Assembly: GCA_963921195.1 (NCBI GenBank)
Contig: OY992537.1
Span: forward strand, 94,756,736-94,820,735
Length of the DNA: 64,000 nt
Direction of reading: 5' to 3'
Origin: Pegoplata infirma
Taxonomy: Eukaryota; Arthropoda; Insecta; Diptera; Anthomyiidae
Shown here: positions 1-11,666 of the stretch, one piece after another
Layout of the letters: every line of letters begins with the position of its first letter
Position numbering within the stretch: position 1 is the stretch's first letter
Translations under genes and position numbers: made by a program
Notes under the pieces: generated by a model
What the model was told of the DNA's origin: nothing
Seen by the model: only the letters and a program-made list of their open reading frames with translations
Databases searched by the model: none

Positions 1-530
1 TGCGGTTTTTCTTAGGTTAGTTTAGTTCTCCAAGGGGAAAGTTTTTTCCCCTTGGTCCTATTTTGCCCATTTCCGAACTTAACCTGCCTAGGAATATAAG
101 ACATATTCGTGCCAAACTTCGGAAGTCGAGCTCTTTTAGTTTTGACTGTATCGTGTCCCATACAGACGGAATGACAAAGTGAGTATACTTTGTCCCTCCA
201 ACCCCATACTGTGGTTGGAGGGTTTAAAAAATTGGCGAAATATTTTTTTTTTTTTGGAAAAAAATATGTTTGTACTTTTTTAAATGCCATTCTGTGATCA
301 ATTCTGTTCACACGTGCAACCGAATTAATGCATTTTGTATTTTTAGTTTATGTTGAATGTACCAACATTTTCGAGGTGTCCTTACATTTTCTTTCATAAC
401 TTTTGAACCGCAGAACCGATTTTGCTCAAATGCAATACCAAACTGCTTAGGGCAACAACAAGTAAATAGGCTAAGTCTTAGTCATATTTGTTTAAACCAT
501 TTCGATCCTCTGTTCGATTTTTCGTAAACC
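1..530 (-). mobile_element. mini-me/DINE-1-like element (HINE), rearranged copy
   Basis: Positions 1-220 match the reverse complement of the better preserved copy at 37901-38444. Shared blocks include the segments around TTCCGAACTTAACCTGCC and GCCAAACTTCGGAAGTC. The (GTCY)n microsatellite and about 100 bp beside it, present in the sibling, are missing here between ACAGACGGA and ATGACAAAG. From about 233 to 530 the sequence instead follows the second subfamily seen at 40155-40687, with the blocks CATTTTGTATTTTTAG and ACTTTTGAACCGCAGAACC. Dipteran mini-me/DINE-1 elements are non-autonomous Helentron-type elements with a (GTCY)n core. Assignment to that class is by structure, not by search. Confidence 0.6.
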
Positions 531-689
531 TTTTTTATTTTCGACTTTTAATTTTTTTAATTAATTTAAATTTTTTTTTAGATTTAATTTATTATCAAAT
601 TCCACTAATTTGAATCATTTTGAAACTATTTATTTTGAAAATAATAAAAAAATTAATAAAATAGCCAAAAAATCTATATAAATAACCGC

Positions 690-1450
690 ATCAGTTGAGA
701 ACGGCTGGACCGATTTGGACATTTTTTTTTAAATGTTCGTCATAGACTAACATTTTTACGCAAACTTTTATCGATTTATCAAAAATCGGAAAACGGCAGC
801 ACCTATTTGGGTAATTTTTTATTTAAATGTTCGTGGTAATCAAATTTAAGTTTTTAGTGAAAGAATAATCGAACACGCCCACTTTTTCAATTTATCTAAA
901 ATCTGAGAATGGCTGGACGGATATGTTTTAATTTTTTTTAAATGATTTTTTAAATTTTCATCATGTTCCAACTTTGGTTTTAACGAAAAAAATTACCACG
1001 CCCACTTATTTTTGTTGAAAATGTTCGCCATAATTGAACTAAGGTTTTTACGGATAGCAAAATTTTCTACGCCCACTTTTTTCTATAACGGCTAAACCAA
1101 TTTGCTTATAGTCCGCAAAGATTTTTAAGGAAAGAAAAATTGTTAACGCCTACTTTTACGCTCACTTTTCTTGATAAATACATTTTAAATCATAGAATGG
1201 CTTGATCAATTTGTCTAATTTTGTTTTTAATGTCCGTCATAGTCCAACTATGGTTTTTCGGAAAGAACAATTTTCCATTTCTACGCCCACTTTTGAATGT
1301 ATGTGGGTATGTTGTTTCGTATGGACGGCTGAACCAATATTGATAAATTTTCAGGGAATTCAGAATTGCCTAGGGAATAACACTGTGCAGTCCGATTTTG
1401 GATTTTCTGTCTGTGGGCGTGGCAAAATCGATTTTTTACATTGTACCACT
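690..1450. repeat. degenerate tandem modules with CGCCCACTTTT
   Basis: A module of roughly 100 bp recurs about five times. Each has a CGCCCACTTTT block (near 877, 1000, 1071 and 1283, with a weaker one near 1147) and a block resembling CGGCTGAACCAATTTG. Spacing and sequence are loose, so this is an old array, probably the internal part of an interspersed element. There is no coding content. Confidence 0.5.
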
Positions 1451-1475
1451 AATGTCATCTATATATAAAAAACGG

Positions 1476-1850
1476 ACCGATTTTAATGAAATTTAAACCA
1501 AAGATTGTACTAACCGAGTACTAACTATATGCCAAATTAGAGCGTTACCGAAAAAGGGACATGAATTGCCACGCCCCCTTGTATTGACCAATTTTGATGA
1601 AATTTAAACCAAAGATTGTGCTAACCGAGTACTAACTATATGCCAAATTAGAGCGTTACCGAAAAAGGGACATACAATGCCACGCCCCCTTGTATTAAAA
1701 GTTATTTCTGCATGCTCTACAATAATGCAAAAATGGCTGATCCGATTTAATTTATTTTTTTAATGATAATGCCAACGGATTGCGGAACTATAGGCCATAT
1801 TGTACTACGATTAGAAAAAGGGGCGTAAAATGCCACGCCACTTTATACTA
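1476..1850. repeat. 109-bp tandem duplication plus a decayed third unit
   Basis: Units 1476-1584 and 1585-1693 are nearly identical. Both contain ATGAAATTTAAACCAAAG, GAGTACTAACTATATGCC and a CCACGCCCCCTTGTATT end. A third, much more diverged unit (about 1735-1850) retains an AAAAGGGGCGTAAAATGCCA block. The close identity of the first two suggests a recent duplication within the older CGCCCAC array. Confidence 0.75.
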
Positions 1851-2024
1851 TATTGAACGTAATCTGCCTGTTTTACAATTACGCAGCTTAACCAATTTTC
1901 TTAACGATTTCACTCAAGATAGTGCTAATCAAGGAGCGAAAATTTTTTTATTAAATAAAAATATATTCCTGCCACTTCCGCAATAAAGCAAAATTGGATA
2001 AACCGGTCCTAATGAAATTTGCTG

Positions 2025-2532
2025 CACTAAAAAAAAACCTTGTAAAATGGCAAGCAAAGTTTGTAACTTTTTTTGCTACCTCCTATTTGACAAGAATACC
2101 TTGTAATTTTACAAGCTTTTTACCAATAAAATTGTAAATTTACAATTTTTTAACGCAATTAAACTTACTAGGAGGTTTCGTGATTTTACTAGATTTTTTG
2201 CTACCTCCTATTTTATGAGAATTCCTAGTAAAAACTACTAACTTTTTTGTAATTTTACAAGATTTTTACCAATAAAATTGTAAATTTACAACTTTTTTGG
2301 CGAAATAAAACTTGCAAGAAATTCTCGTAAATTTACTAGATTTTTTTTGTAAAAAATCTTGGAAATTTGTAAAATTACAAGAAAAACTGTAAAATTACAA
2401 AAAAAAAAAAAAAATGTAAATATTGATCAAAAATTATTTGTTAAAAAAAAATAAGGAAAACTGTCATATATTGGTAAAATGGGATTACGAGACTTTTTCT
2501 AGTAATTTGACAAGGTTTTTTTTTTTTGAGTG
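2025..2532 (+). mobile_element. A/T-rich TIR element, CACTCAAAA family, copy 1
   Basis: The ends are CACTAAAAAAAAA on the left and TTTTTTTTGAGTG on the right. The interior is dominated by the palindrome TTGTAAATTTACAA and variants, and contains GCTACCTCCTATTT twice. The copy at 11667-12160 is co-linear over its whole length in the same orientation, which defines a real dispersed family of about 0.5 kb. There are no coding capacity and no clear target duplication. Confidence 0.65.
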
Positions 2533-2544
2533 CAATCTTTTCTG

Positions 2545-4439
2545 CACTCAAAAAAAAAAGTTTGTAAAATTACAAGTAAAAGGTCTTGTAATTCTATTTT
2601 ACTAATATTTTTGTCTATTTACAAAAATTCTTGTATTTTTAATAAAACGAAAGCTACCGTGCGCTTTGTAATTTTACTATGAAATGTTGGTAAATTTATT
2701 TAACAATATTTTTATGTAAATTTACAAAAAAAATAATTATTATACACATAAAAAAAAAATACAAGGTGTTTAGTTTTTTTACACAAGAAAACTGTAATTG
2801 TACAACATCATTTTATTTGATGGTATTTAGTCTTTCTACCAAAAAATGTTTTATTACAAACATTTTTTTTTCAAGATTTTTATATGTTTTTACTATATTA
2901 TTGTTCTAGTTTTTTTGTTTGTATTTTTACCATTTTTTGGTAATTTTACCATAATTTTTTGGTAGTTTTTTTTTAAATCTGGCAACTAAAATGTCAATCA
3001 AAAGCTGCCAATTATGAAAAATTAAGTTATTGTTTTCTGTAAAGACAGTCGAGCTCAGGCTCTAATTATAATTATGTATTATAATTTTTTAATTTGTTAT
3101 ATATGGTTTTGAATTGAGAAAAGTGTGAAAGAAAAATTTTAATTTTTCTAAAAATTTAGACATTCTGGTTTGTTTCTTACTAGTTTCATATTATCCAGTT
3201 ATAATAATCTTCAGAAAAACTTTTAATGTCAAGTTTATTTAGTTAATAGTCAATAAAACTCTATATGTGAAAATTATTAACAGATCGCAGCCGCCAAGGA
3301 TTGAACTCATCAGCATCTGTAATACTTTGCTATTAACTGCTTGTAACGTACAATCACTCTAGACCGATACGCCAAGTAGGCTGTTAAGCAAGTATCAACT
3401 AAATCTGATTTTTTTCAATTCGAGTGTAGTTGTTGCTGTTGTTTTTTCTCACAGAAGAGTTTATTATTGTAATTATATGTAAAATTAAGTTTTTCTTATT
3501 TTAACAGGTACTTAAACATCCAATTTACAATATCCAACGTTTTTTTTCTAATTTTTTAAAAATACTTGCGAAAATAACTAAAAATTCAAAAAAAAATTGT
3601 TATTTTTTGACTAATTTTTCCTGAAAATATAAGAAATTTCTTGTGTAGCCTCCTTCGCAATTCTCATATGTTCTACTTAAGAAAAACGAAATGTCGAAAA
3701 AAAATAAAAAAGTGCAGTGTTATACATTAAAAAGTTTGTTAAAAGTGCTCAAGTGAAAAAAAATCTTTTCAGGTTGTTGAAGTGCTACTCCAGCTGCCGA
3801 AGAAGGAAAAATAAGATGCACCAATGGAAAAAACCTTTAAATTTACAAAACCAATATTTAAATAAACCAATTTTTTTGTAAATTTACAAAACAAATATGA
3901 AAATTTAAAAAACAAAATTGTATACTTATGAAAAAAGTTGTAATTTTACAAAAATGAAATAGAAAATACAAAAACAATATTGTAAATTAACAAATTTTAT
4001 GGTTAAACTACTGTTTTTACGGCAAAAAAATAAGGAAAAAATGGTACATATACAATAAAAATTGTAAATTTACCACTTTTTATTGTAAATATACAAGTTT
4101 TTTGCATAAAAAACAGTAGTTTAACCAAATAATTTGTTAATCTAAAAATTTTTTTTTTTCATTTTCTATTTTTCCTTGTAAAATAACAACCTTTTTCTGT
4201 AAGTTTACAATTTTGTTTTGTAAATTTACCAAATTTTTTGCAAATTTACAAAAAAAAATATTCACCTCGAAGATGATATTTTACAAAAAAAATTGTAAAT
4301 TTACATTTTCTTTTGTTAAATCAATTTACAAATTATCCCCGCAACTTTACGGGGATTCTTGCTAGTACATATTTTACAAAACCTGCCCCGTAAAATCACG
4401 GGGATTTTATGTCATTTTACAAACTTTTTTTTTTGAGTG
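2545..4439. mobile_element. A/T-rich TIR element, CACTCAAAA family, 1.9-kb relative
   Basis: It is bounded by CACTCAAAAAAAAAAGTTTG (2545) and its inverse, CAAAC followed by T's and GAGTG (ending 4439). Subterminal regions again repeat TTGTAAATTTACAA-like palindromes in both halves. The middle, about 2990-3780, is different and includes a tRNA-like segment. The left end lies only 12 bp from the right end of the copy at 2025-2532. Superfamily unknown; it could equally be a composite of two smaller copies with trapped sequence. Confidence 0.5.
3288..3372 (-). other. tRNA-like (Pol III box) relic
   Basis: On the minus strand the sequence contains a box A-like GGTCTAGAGTGATTGTACG and, about 45 bp downstream, a degenerate box B AGTTCAATCC followed by TTGGCGG. 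No complete cloverleaf can be drawn. It is probably the head of a tRNA-derived SINE or a tRNA pseudogene trapped inside the surrounding element. Confidence 0.35.
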
Positions 4440-5120
4440 TGGGATAACGGAACATTGAAAATTTTTTTGGTCAAGTTTTTGTTTTTATTAGCGGGTGCTA
4501 ATGACCCTACAAAAAGTACATTTTTTCAAAAAAGGAAAATAAAATTGAATCTTGGTTCAAAATGGGTTAATAGTTTAAATTTCGCTTTACATTTTTTTTT
4601 CACAAATGAACTAAATAACATAAAGTTTTTTAAAAAAGTAGGTTAAAAAAATTAAAAACAATTGTTAACTATAAATGGAATTTTAATTAAATTTTAATAA
4701 AGTAAACAATTGAGTAACTGAAACTGATGATCAATAATAGATTATAACCCACTTTAGAAACTATACAAGTGGGTTTCATCTGTGTAAATTTTCTAGACTA
4801 TCGATTGTGCAATTTTTCTATTACAAAATCGTTGTCATATATGAAAAACAAAATGCATATGTTTTTTACCAGCTTCTTTCATATGTTGTCTAGGTTGTTG
4901 CGGATTATGGTTTTAAATCACTTTTTTTATCATCTTTTATAAATCAGCAACTAACAAAATAATCATTTATTATGCGGGTTTTTTTCAACTTTTTGCATCA
5001 TTCTTTTTTTCCACACATTTTTCTGGCTTCCTAAAAAAAAACTGTTGAAATGTGGTTAAATGTACCAGCAAAGTACACTTTAGTATTTACCAGCAAAGCA
5101 GTAAAGTTTACTTTAGTACT
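4440..5120. other. A/T-rich spacer, nothing recognised
   Basis: Short interrupted reading frames only, and no repeat that I can match elsewhere in the window. Near 5065-5125 the motif ACCAGCAAAG appears twice before the fragment that follows. Confidence 0.4.
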
Positions 5121-5310
5121 TCCCAGCAAAACCTTAAAAATGGTAATTGTTATGTAATGCATAACTAAAAACATTGAAAAAATATGCATTATATTTTCCT
5201 TACATTACTTTTTAGTATTTTTCATGCATTACGCACCCATTACTTAGTCTCATCCCAAACAAAAATCATAAATGCTGTATATTATATTTTGAGTAGATTT
5301 ATTCTAGCTC
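5121..5310 (+). mobile_element. fragment of the CCCAGCAAAAC element
   Basis: Starts CCCAGCAAAACC and keeps, in order, blocks seen in the full copies at 32558-33408 and 44291-45026: GGTAAT, TAATGCATAA, GTCTCATC and an AATCATMAATGCTG-like block. It is shorter and more diverged, so it is an older relative. Confidence 0.5.
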
Positions 5311-6413
5311 GAGGTCACTATTTCCTTTACTAATTAAAACTATCATATTCCCATAGAATATTCAAGTGAATACAATGACCTACGACTAGAGATGGGCGCT
5401 GGTCACGGGATTTGCGTGATTCACGTGAATCACGCGTGAGTGTGAGTGATTTTCATTTAAATCACGTGATTGTGAGTGAGTGTGAGTTGAAAAAAAATCT
5501 GAGTGAGTGATTAGTGAGTGAGTCATTTATTTTTTGCGTGAGTTTGCGTGATTAGATTTTTGATTTGGCTAATTTTTTTTTAATTTTTTGTAAAAATTTT
5601 TTTTTGGATTTTTTTTTTTGGTAAGAAAATTTTATTGCGTGAGTAGATTTTGCGTGACTCACGCGTGAGCGTGATTGAATCTGGCGTGAGTCACGCTTGA
5701 GCGTGAGTAATTTTTTTATTACTAACGTGAATGTGAGTGAGCGTGAGTAAAAAAAAAAGAATTGCGTGAGTGATTCGATTATTTTTTGCGTGAGTGAGTG
5801 TGAGTCAAAATCCACTCACGCGCCCATCTCTACCTACGACATCCAAATGAATACGAAGTAATCTTTAATAAATTTAAGTCGACACGTATTTTTGCCCTAG
5901 CCGATATTTTTGTTAGTTCGGGAATTATCGGAATTATCCCGAAGGTTCACATTGTTTCATAAGGGGGCAATGAAATTTTTAAACACTGATATGACCAATA
6001 AGCCGAGACACCACAACCTTTAAATCGTCTCTATTATATATATTTTAGGTTTCTGGCAAATCGGCTGAAAACGGTTGGAACACTTTCCTTGTAAGATGGT
6101 AAAATTTTCTACTTCTAATTCTCAATGAAAGTAGAATCGAATATGTATTAATATTTTAGTTTGAACATTAGCAATTTGTCATTTAAATTTCCTTTGCTAC
6201 TTGTAGAACAGGTTTTTAATATTTGCTAAATAGTCTTGACAATGGAATCTGACAAATGTCGAAACACGTGTCGACTAAGTCTAGCAAAAATGGCCAACAT
6301 AATTTAATTTAAAACAGAAACATAATTTTCCTGAAATTTATTCTATCATAGTTTTAATTTGTGAAAATAATGACCTCGAGCTAGAATAAACCCACTTAAA
6401 ATATAGTTTTTTA
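5278..6413. repeat. inverted repeat, about 73-bp arms around a hAT MITE
   Basis: The arm at 5278-5350 (TTTATTCTAGCTCGAGGTCA at its core) is matched in inverse orientation at 6340-6413 (TGACCTCGAGCTAGAATAAA). The roughly 1-kb interval contains the hAT MITE at 5387-5832. This may be the TIR pair of an older element that took the MITE as a later insertion. Confidence 0.55.
5387..5832. mobile_element. hAT-type MITE with perfect 8-bp target duplication
   Basis: The termini TAGAGATGGGCGC and GCGCCCATCTCTA are exact inverse complements. Both flanks carry the same 8 bp, CCTACGAC (5379-5386 and 5833-5840), the duplication length of the hAT superfamily. The 446-bp interior has no reading frame and consists largely of GTGAGTGAGTG-type and CACGCGTGAG repeats, giving a strongly strand-biased simple-sequence core. 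The clean duplication suggests a relatively recent insertion. Confidence 0.9.
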
Positions 6414-6436
6414 AACAAAATAAAATATTTTTACGA

Positions 6437-7385
6437 CATGTACAAATGTAATTAGCAAATTCTAATTGTAATTCGAAATAGATCAATTGTAATTCCAAAT
6501 TGATCAATTGTAATTCGAAACAGATCAATTGTTAATCGAAAAACATCAATTGTAATTAAAAAAAGATCAGTTGTAATTTAAAGTATGTCAATTGTAATTT
6601 GAAAAAGATCAATTGTAATTCGAAAAAGATTAATTTTAATTCGAAAAAGATAAAGATAAATTGTAATTCGAAGATTCCAATTGTAAATCGAAAAAGATCA
6701 ATGGAAAATCAGTGGATATTTTTCGAATTACAATTGGGATCTTTGAATTACAATTGATCTTTTTCAAATTACAATTGGGATCTTCGAATTACAATTAATC
6801 TTTTTCGAATTACAATTTATCTATTTATAATTACAATTAATCTTTTTCAAATAAAAATTTATCTTGTTCGAATTACAATTGATATTTTTCGAATTACAAT
6901 TGATCTATTTCGAATTCTTATTAATCTTTTTCGAATTCTAATAAATCTTTTTCGAATTACAATTGATCTATTTTGAATTACAGTTGAGCTCTTTGGAATT
7001 ACAATGGATTTTTTTTGAACTACAACTGATCTTTTTCAAATAACAATTGATCTCTTTCGAATTACAATCGAAATCTTTGAATTGCAATTAATCTTTTTCG
7101 AATTGAAATTGATCTTTTTCAAATAACAATTATTATTTTTCGAATTATAAATGATATTTTCGAATTACAATTGATTTTTTTCGAATAATAAATGGAATTT
7201 ACGAATTACAAATGGAATTTTTGAAAAAAATGGAATTTTCGAATTACAATTGATATTTTTCGAATTATAAATGATATTTTCGAATTACAATTGATTTTTT
7301 TCGAATAACAAATGGAATTTTCGAATTACAAATGGAATTTTCAAAATACAAATAGAATTTTCGAATAACAATTGATCTTTTTCGA
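6437..7385. repeat. 21-bp minisatellite with an internal orientation switch
   Basis: The monomer is about 21 bp, built on TCAATTGTAATTCGAAA. Up to about 6712 the units read in this orientation. From about 6715 to 7385 they read as the reverse complement (TTTCGAATTACAATTGA). The CAATTG and TTCGAA boxes are both palindromic. Towards 7180-7360 the units shorten and vary. Confidence 0.85.
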
Positions 7386-7469
7386 TTTACATCTGTAAAT
7401 GGTGTTGTCAAAATATTTTAAAAAATATTTTTCACATTTAAAAAATCTACTGTCGCTTAAAAAAGGCAT

Positions 7470-7510
7470 TGTGGAGTGTATTCATGGATTCGGCCAAGTC
7501 GAATTTAACT
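7470..7510 (+). mobile_element. mini-me-like hairpin tail
   Basis: GATTCGGCCAAGTCGAATTT followed by AACTTTTCTACTTGTTTT matches the tail of the full copy at 37901-38444: a short hairpin followed by ACTTGTTTT. The upstream minisatellite may have expanded within the internal part of this copy. Confidence 0.6.
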
Positions 7511-8468
7511 TTTCTACTTGTTTTCTATTTATTTCAAGTTGTTTTAAATCACATAATATATCTTGATTTAAGTTCTTATTGTTAGTGTCTTTGTTGTTGG
7601 TATTTTAATTGTATAAATGCACATTTCAAAACCACACGAACTCTTGAAACTTTTAGGATTTCAAAGATTTATTTCAAAAAATACTTTACAATGAACTTTC
7701 AACAATTTTTTTTTGTATGCAGTTGTTGAACGTGTTTATAATTTATTTCCTTTTAACAAAGAAAAATGTTAAAATTTTTGGCATAAATGAAAATTAATTT
7801 TTTTTATTTTTTTTTAATAATTTTTAATAAATTTTTGTATAATATTTGCAGAAAACTTAAATTTTTCACTACTATTCGACGTAATTTTTTTTCAAATAAT
7901 TCGTATTAGGGAATTGATTCCAATTAAGTTTAAGAGTACACGGAAAAAAGTTTTTATGAAAAATACAAACGATGAAGTGTTTTATACAAATACTTGGTTA
8001 AATAGCCTAAGTTTTTTAAGGGGATTTACAAAGTATTAGAATATTTTTATTTTATTTCATATTTTTTGAGAACCGACATTTTTTTTGAAATTTAATTAAA
8101 TAGTAAAGTTTTTATTAACAAATAGCTTTATAGACAGAAAATAATATCGTATATTTTATTTTAATTAAAATTTTAATTGTTTTTTAATTTGATATCAATT
8201 AAATGTTTTATTAATATGATTAATTATTTAATCAAATTTTTAACTTTTTTAATTAACATTTTAATTGTTTTTTTTTAGTTTAATATTAATTAAATATTTA
8301 ATTAATATAATTATTTGTTTAATTAAATTTTTAGCTTTACTTATTTTCTTTTTTTTTTGTTTTGTTTTCCGTATGTGCGAGTAGGTGTTTATCTCTTGCA
8401 TGGTTTTACGTACAAAAAGAAATAACAGAAGTATAAACAGTTTGTTGAAAGTTTTTTTATTTCTCATA
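7511..8468. other. A/T-rich spacer, nothing recognised
   Basis: Long runs of A and T and many AATTAAAT-type words around 8090-8340, but no TIR pair, coding region or RNA gene that I can support. Confidence 0.4.
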
Positions 8469-8469
8469 T

Positions 8470-8869
8470 ACACTAAGAAAATTATGCCATTAACTGTTTG
8501 TAGGTTATTTTAAAAAGTAATCAGTAAAGTTATTTTGAAAGAATAATCATTAATTTTATTATGGACTTCTTATTTTCTACTGTTTCTGTAGTTTAAAAAA
8601 AATAATTTACTGTATTAAAAACGAATTTTCTGTTACATTTAATTTCGGCAGTAAAAAATTTCTTTTATAGTTTTACTGTTTTTCAATACAAAATAACTGA
8701 ATATTCACTAGTTTTTTAATGTTTTGGTTAGTCATTAAATTAACATTTAAAATTGACTGTATTGTGTTTTTATTTTAAAAGAAAAAACACTGGAATGGTT
8801 TTTAAATAAAAGTTCATTTGTTTTAAGTGAATATTCACTGGAATTTACCTACATAATTTTTTGAGTGTA
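8470..8869. mobile_element. small TIR element, ACACT..AAAATTATG ends
   Basis: The left end TACACTAAGAAAATTATG is matched by CATAATTTTTTGAGTGTA on the right. The 0.4-kb interior has repeated CAGTGAATATTCACT-like words and no coding capacity. The ends resemble the CACTCAAAA family at 2-4 kb and 11.7 kb. Confidence 0.55.
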
Positions 8870-9189
8870 GATTTTTGAATTCTCATTTTGTTTATAGTTG
8901 TGTGTGTATGTATATAAACAGTGGCGGATACAGCTCTTGGGTTTGGGGGGGGATATCTTTTTTACTTCGAAAAAAAAAAATCCTAAATTCACCTTTGTTG
9001 ACGAGCAAAAAAAAGGGATACGTTTTTTTTTGCAAAAAAAGTGATGGGAAAGCTATAAAATCATATAATTTAGTAGTTTTTGCCGAAGGAGGTTTGTTTT
9101 TCATGATCGTATTTTGTTTAGATCAATTTTTTTAATTTGTTTTAAAAGAAAATTCTATATTTTTCGTATACAAGAAGATAATTTTTTTA
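8870..9189. other. spacer with an orphan CAGTGGCGGAT terminus-like motif
   Basis: CAGTGGCGGATACAGC with a following G run near 8919 looks like the end of a DNA transposon, but I find no matching opposite end nearby. Overlapping short reading frames on both strands show no recognisable protein. Confidence 0.3.
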
Positions 9190-10060
9190 ATAGAAGAAAT
9201 TCTTCCTACATAGAAAATATCAGATGTTGAGACGTTTTTCGTAAAAAAAATATTTTTTAATGGGAAACTGTCTGAGAATATAAGACTTTTCGTTACTTTT
9301 CGTATAGAAAAATTTTCAGAATCTTACAATTATTTTCCACAGAAAAAGTCTCAGATTCTGAAAAATTTTGCTATAGAAAAAGTCTCATATTTTAAAGCAT
9401 TATTGAGACATTTTTCCTATAGAGAGGTCTCTGATTATTAGATTTGTTTCGTACTGAAAATATTTTGGATTCTGAGACCTTTTTTCTATATAAAAAGTCT
9501 TAGATTCTTCGGCCTTTTTCCAATAGAAAAAATCTCAGATTCTAGACCTTTTTCTCAAAGAAAAAGTTTTAAATTCTGAGATCTTATTCCTAAAGAAAAA
9601 GGCCTAAATTCTCAGACCTTTTTCCTAAAGAAAAAGTATCAGATTCTGAGAGATTTTTCTTATGTAGAAAAAGTTTAAAATTCGGGCACTTTTTCTCTAA
9701 AGAAGAAGTGCCAGATTCTGAGACCTTTTCTGATTCTGAAATCTTTTCTTATTCTAAGACACATTTTCTATAGAAAAAGTCGGAGATTCTGTGATCCTTT
9801 CCTAAAGAATAAATCCCAGATTCGGAAATGTTTTTCCTATGGAAAACGTCTCAGACTTTAAGACCTTTTTTCTATAGAAAGGTCATAGATTCTGAGACCT
9901 GTTTCCTATAGAAGAAGTCTGAGATTCTGAGATTTTTTCTGAGATTCTGAGACCATATTCCTATAAAAAAATCTTAGATTCGAAGACCTTCTTCCCGTAG
10001 AAAAAGTCTCAGATTCTGCGACCTTCTACCAATTCAGTAAGTTTCAACTTCTGAGACTAT
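9190..10060. repeat. 35-bp palindromic minisatellite
   Basis: About 24 diverged units of roughly 35 bp, reading approximately CAGATTCTGAGACC then TTTTTCCTATAGAAAAAG. Both halves are near-perfect dyads (TCTCAGATTCTGAGA and TTTTCTATAGAAAA), so each unit could fold into two hairpins. A short array of the same family occurs at 55495-55745. Confidence 0.85.
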
Positions 10061-10076
10061 TTTTTAACAGTAAATA

Positions 10077-10906
10077 CACTGAAAGAATTTTGTTCATTAC
10101 GGCTATGAAAACGTACATTGGTTCTATGAAAAAAATCATTAGACGTCAGCCAATGATGCCCTTCATAGAATCTATGAAACAAATTCATAGAAACCAGAAA
10201 TCTATGAAAAAGTTCATAGGCTTAAAAAAAATTATGTTCAATTCTAGTTTTATTTATTTTATTATTTCATTTTTATTTACTTTGTTATTTTATTTTTATT
10301 TATTTACAATATTCTATTTTTAAAAATTTATTTATTTTTAAATTTTCCCCACCGAGATTCGAACACAAAACCAGTTGTTCGTGAAGTATAAACATATAAT
10401 AACACTTGAAATCCATTTTGTTTAATATTCTGCTTTAACATATTGAGTTTGTATCTATGCTCTGCCAAAATCTGTGTGTGTGTTTTTTGTAGAAAACAAA
10501 ATGTTTGTGTGTTTGCAAAAAAAAAAATAACGAACATTATTCCCATTTCCCAGCCGGTAGGTCTTGGGCTCGAATCCCGCCAGGGCAGCAATATTTTTTT
10601 TTTTCGTTTTTTATGTTTTTCTAAATATTTTTTTTAATATATTTATTAAATTTTTGTAATTATTGTAACATTATTTTAATTATTAAAAAAAATGAAAGGT
10701 TTATTGATGACAGTTTTTCTTTGAATAACATTCATTAGTTCTATGAATTTTTTCTATGAATCTAACAAAATCTATGAATAAAATTCTATGAAATATTTCA
10801 CAATACTAATGAATATTCATTCAGCCAATGAATTGTTTCATAGATTCTATGAATTTGGTTTTATAAAATTTGTTCATAGATATTATGAACAATTATTCTT
10901 TCAGTG
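10077..10906. mobile_element. TIR element with CACTGAAAGAAT ends and TA flanks
   Basis: The left end CACTGAAAGAATTTTGTTCAT is matched by ATGAACAATTATTCTTTCAGTG at the right. TA dinucleotides flank both ends (10075-10076 and 10907-10908), consistent with a Tc1/mariner-like target. Subterminal regions on both sides repeat TTCATAGAATCTATGAA palindromes. Two tRNA-like box B motifs face each other in the interior (about 10345-10370 minus and 10555-10590 plus). There is no transposase. Confidence 0.65.
10540..10595 (+). other. tRNA-like T-arm (SINE or tRNA relic)
   Basis: CTTGGGCTCGAATCCCGCC has a T-stem and box B (GGCTCGAATCC) followed by a T run. A second box B-like motif on the opposite strand lies at 10345-10370 (GTGTTCGAATCTC on the minus strand). 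Neither has a complete cloverleaf. Confidence 0.35.
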
Positions 10907-10925
10907 TAAAATTCTTATGATGTTT

Positions 10926-11185
10926 TAGCTTGGAAAAAATCGATTTAAAATATTTTAAAATTTTTTAAAAAAAAAAGGGTTTTCAATAAATTTAATTTCC
11001 ATTTCAACCCTCGTGGCACATTTAATTTTTTTTTTAATCTGGACGCTATTAAACTTAAATGAAAGCATGATAAGTTACCTACACAGCAGAATCGTTGTAT
11101 TTTTCTGAAACTTGATTAAATAGCAAAGTTTTCATTTATAGAAAGCTTAATATATTGAATTTCATATGTGTAAAATAATTTTTTT
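10926..11185 (+). mobile_element. fragment of the CGACCCTCGT..AATCTGGACGC Tc1-like MITE family
   Basis: Carries the family signature, an ACCCTCGTGGCACATTTAAT block then AATCTGGACGCTATTAAAC, followed by ACCTACACAG. The same blocks occur at 36700-36990, 37250-37700, 40690-42140, 46132-47203 and 50939-51365. Confidence 0.6.
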
Positions 11186-11189
11186 TCTT

Positions 11190-11666
11190 TTATTTTCAGG
11201 TAAGTTCGAGGCGCAAATTTATTTATGAATGCAGATTTTTAAGGTTTTGTATTTAAAAATGGATATTTTATTCTGCTAATAAAAATTTTTAATTTTAAAC
11301 GACCCGACCCGTACTTGATCACTGACAAAAATATATTAGTAGATTAACTAAATTTTGTTTGCTAATATCTACCTTTTTAACAAAACTTTTGTTGAAATTA
11401 TTTCTTATTGTGAATTTTTTTCAGTTGTCTGAGAATTTGATTATTCAATGGTACTTTTTTTTATTTGTTTACAATAGTGACTCACTGAATAATGATTAAG
11501 GTGTTTAAAATCCAAATTGAATGACTAAATAAGGTGCATAAATTACGTAGACGTTTGTAGCAAATCTCAACTCTTAAATACAAAACTAACAAATACTCAA
11601 AATAATTTACAAATCACGCACTTTTAATAAAAAAAAGTTTTAATTTTCTTAATTTTTAAATGTGTA
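11190..11666. other. A/T-rich spacer, nothing recognised
   Basis: No reading frame, TIR pair or repeat match that I can support. Confidence 0.4.

Noticed and set aside
5390..5832. GTGAGTGAGTG block as a splice-donor cluster or coding repeat
   Set aside because: It is the interior of a MITE with exact TIRs and an 8-bp duplication.
8875..9135. Paired open frames on both strands near 9 kb
   Set aside because: A/T-rich low-complexity translation, no initiation context, no match to any family I know.
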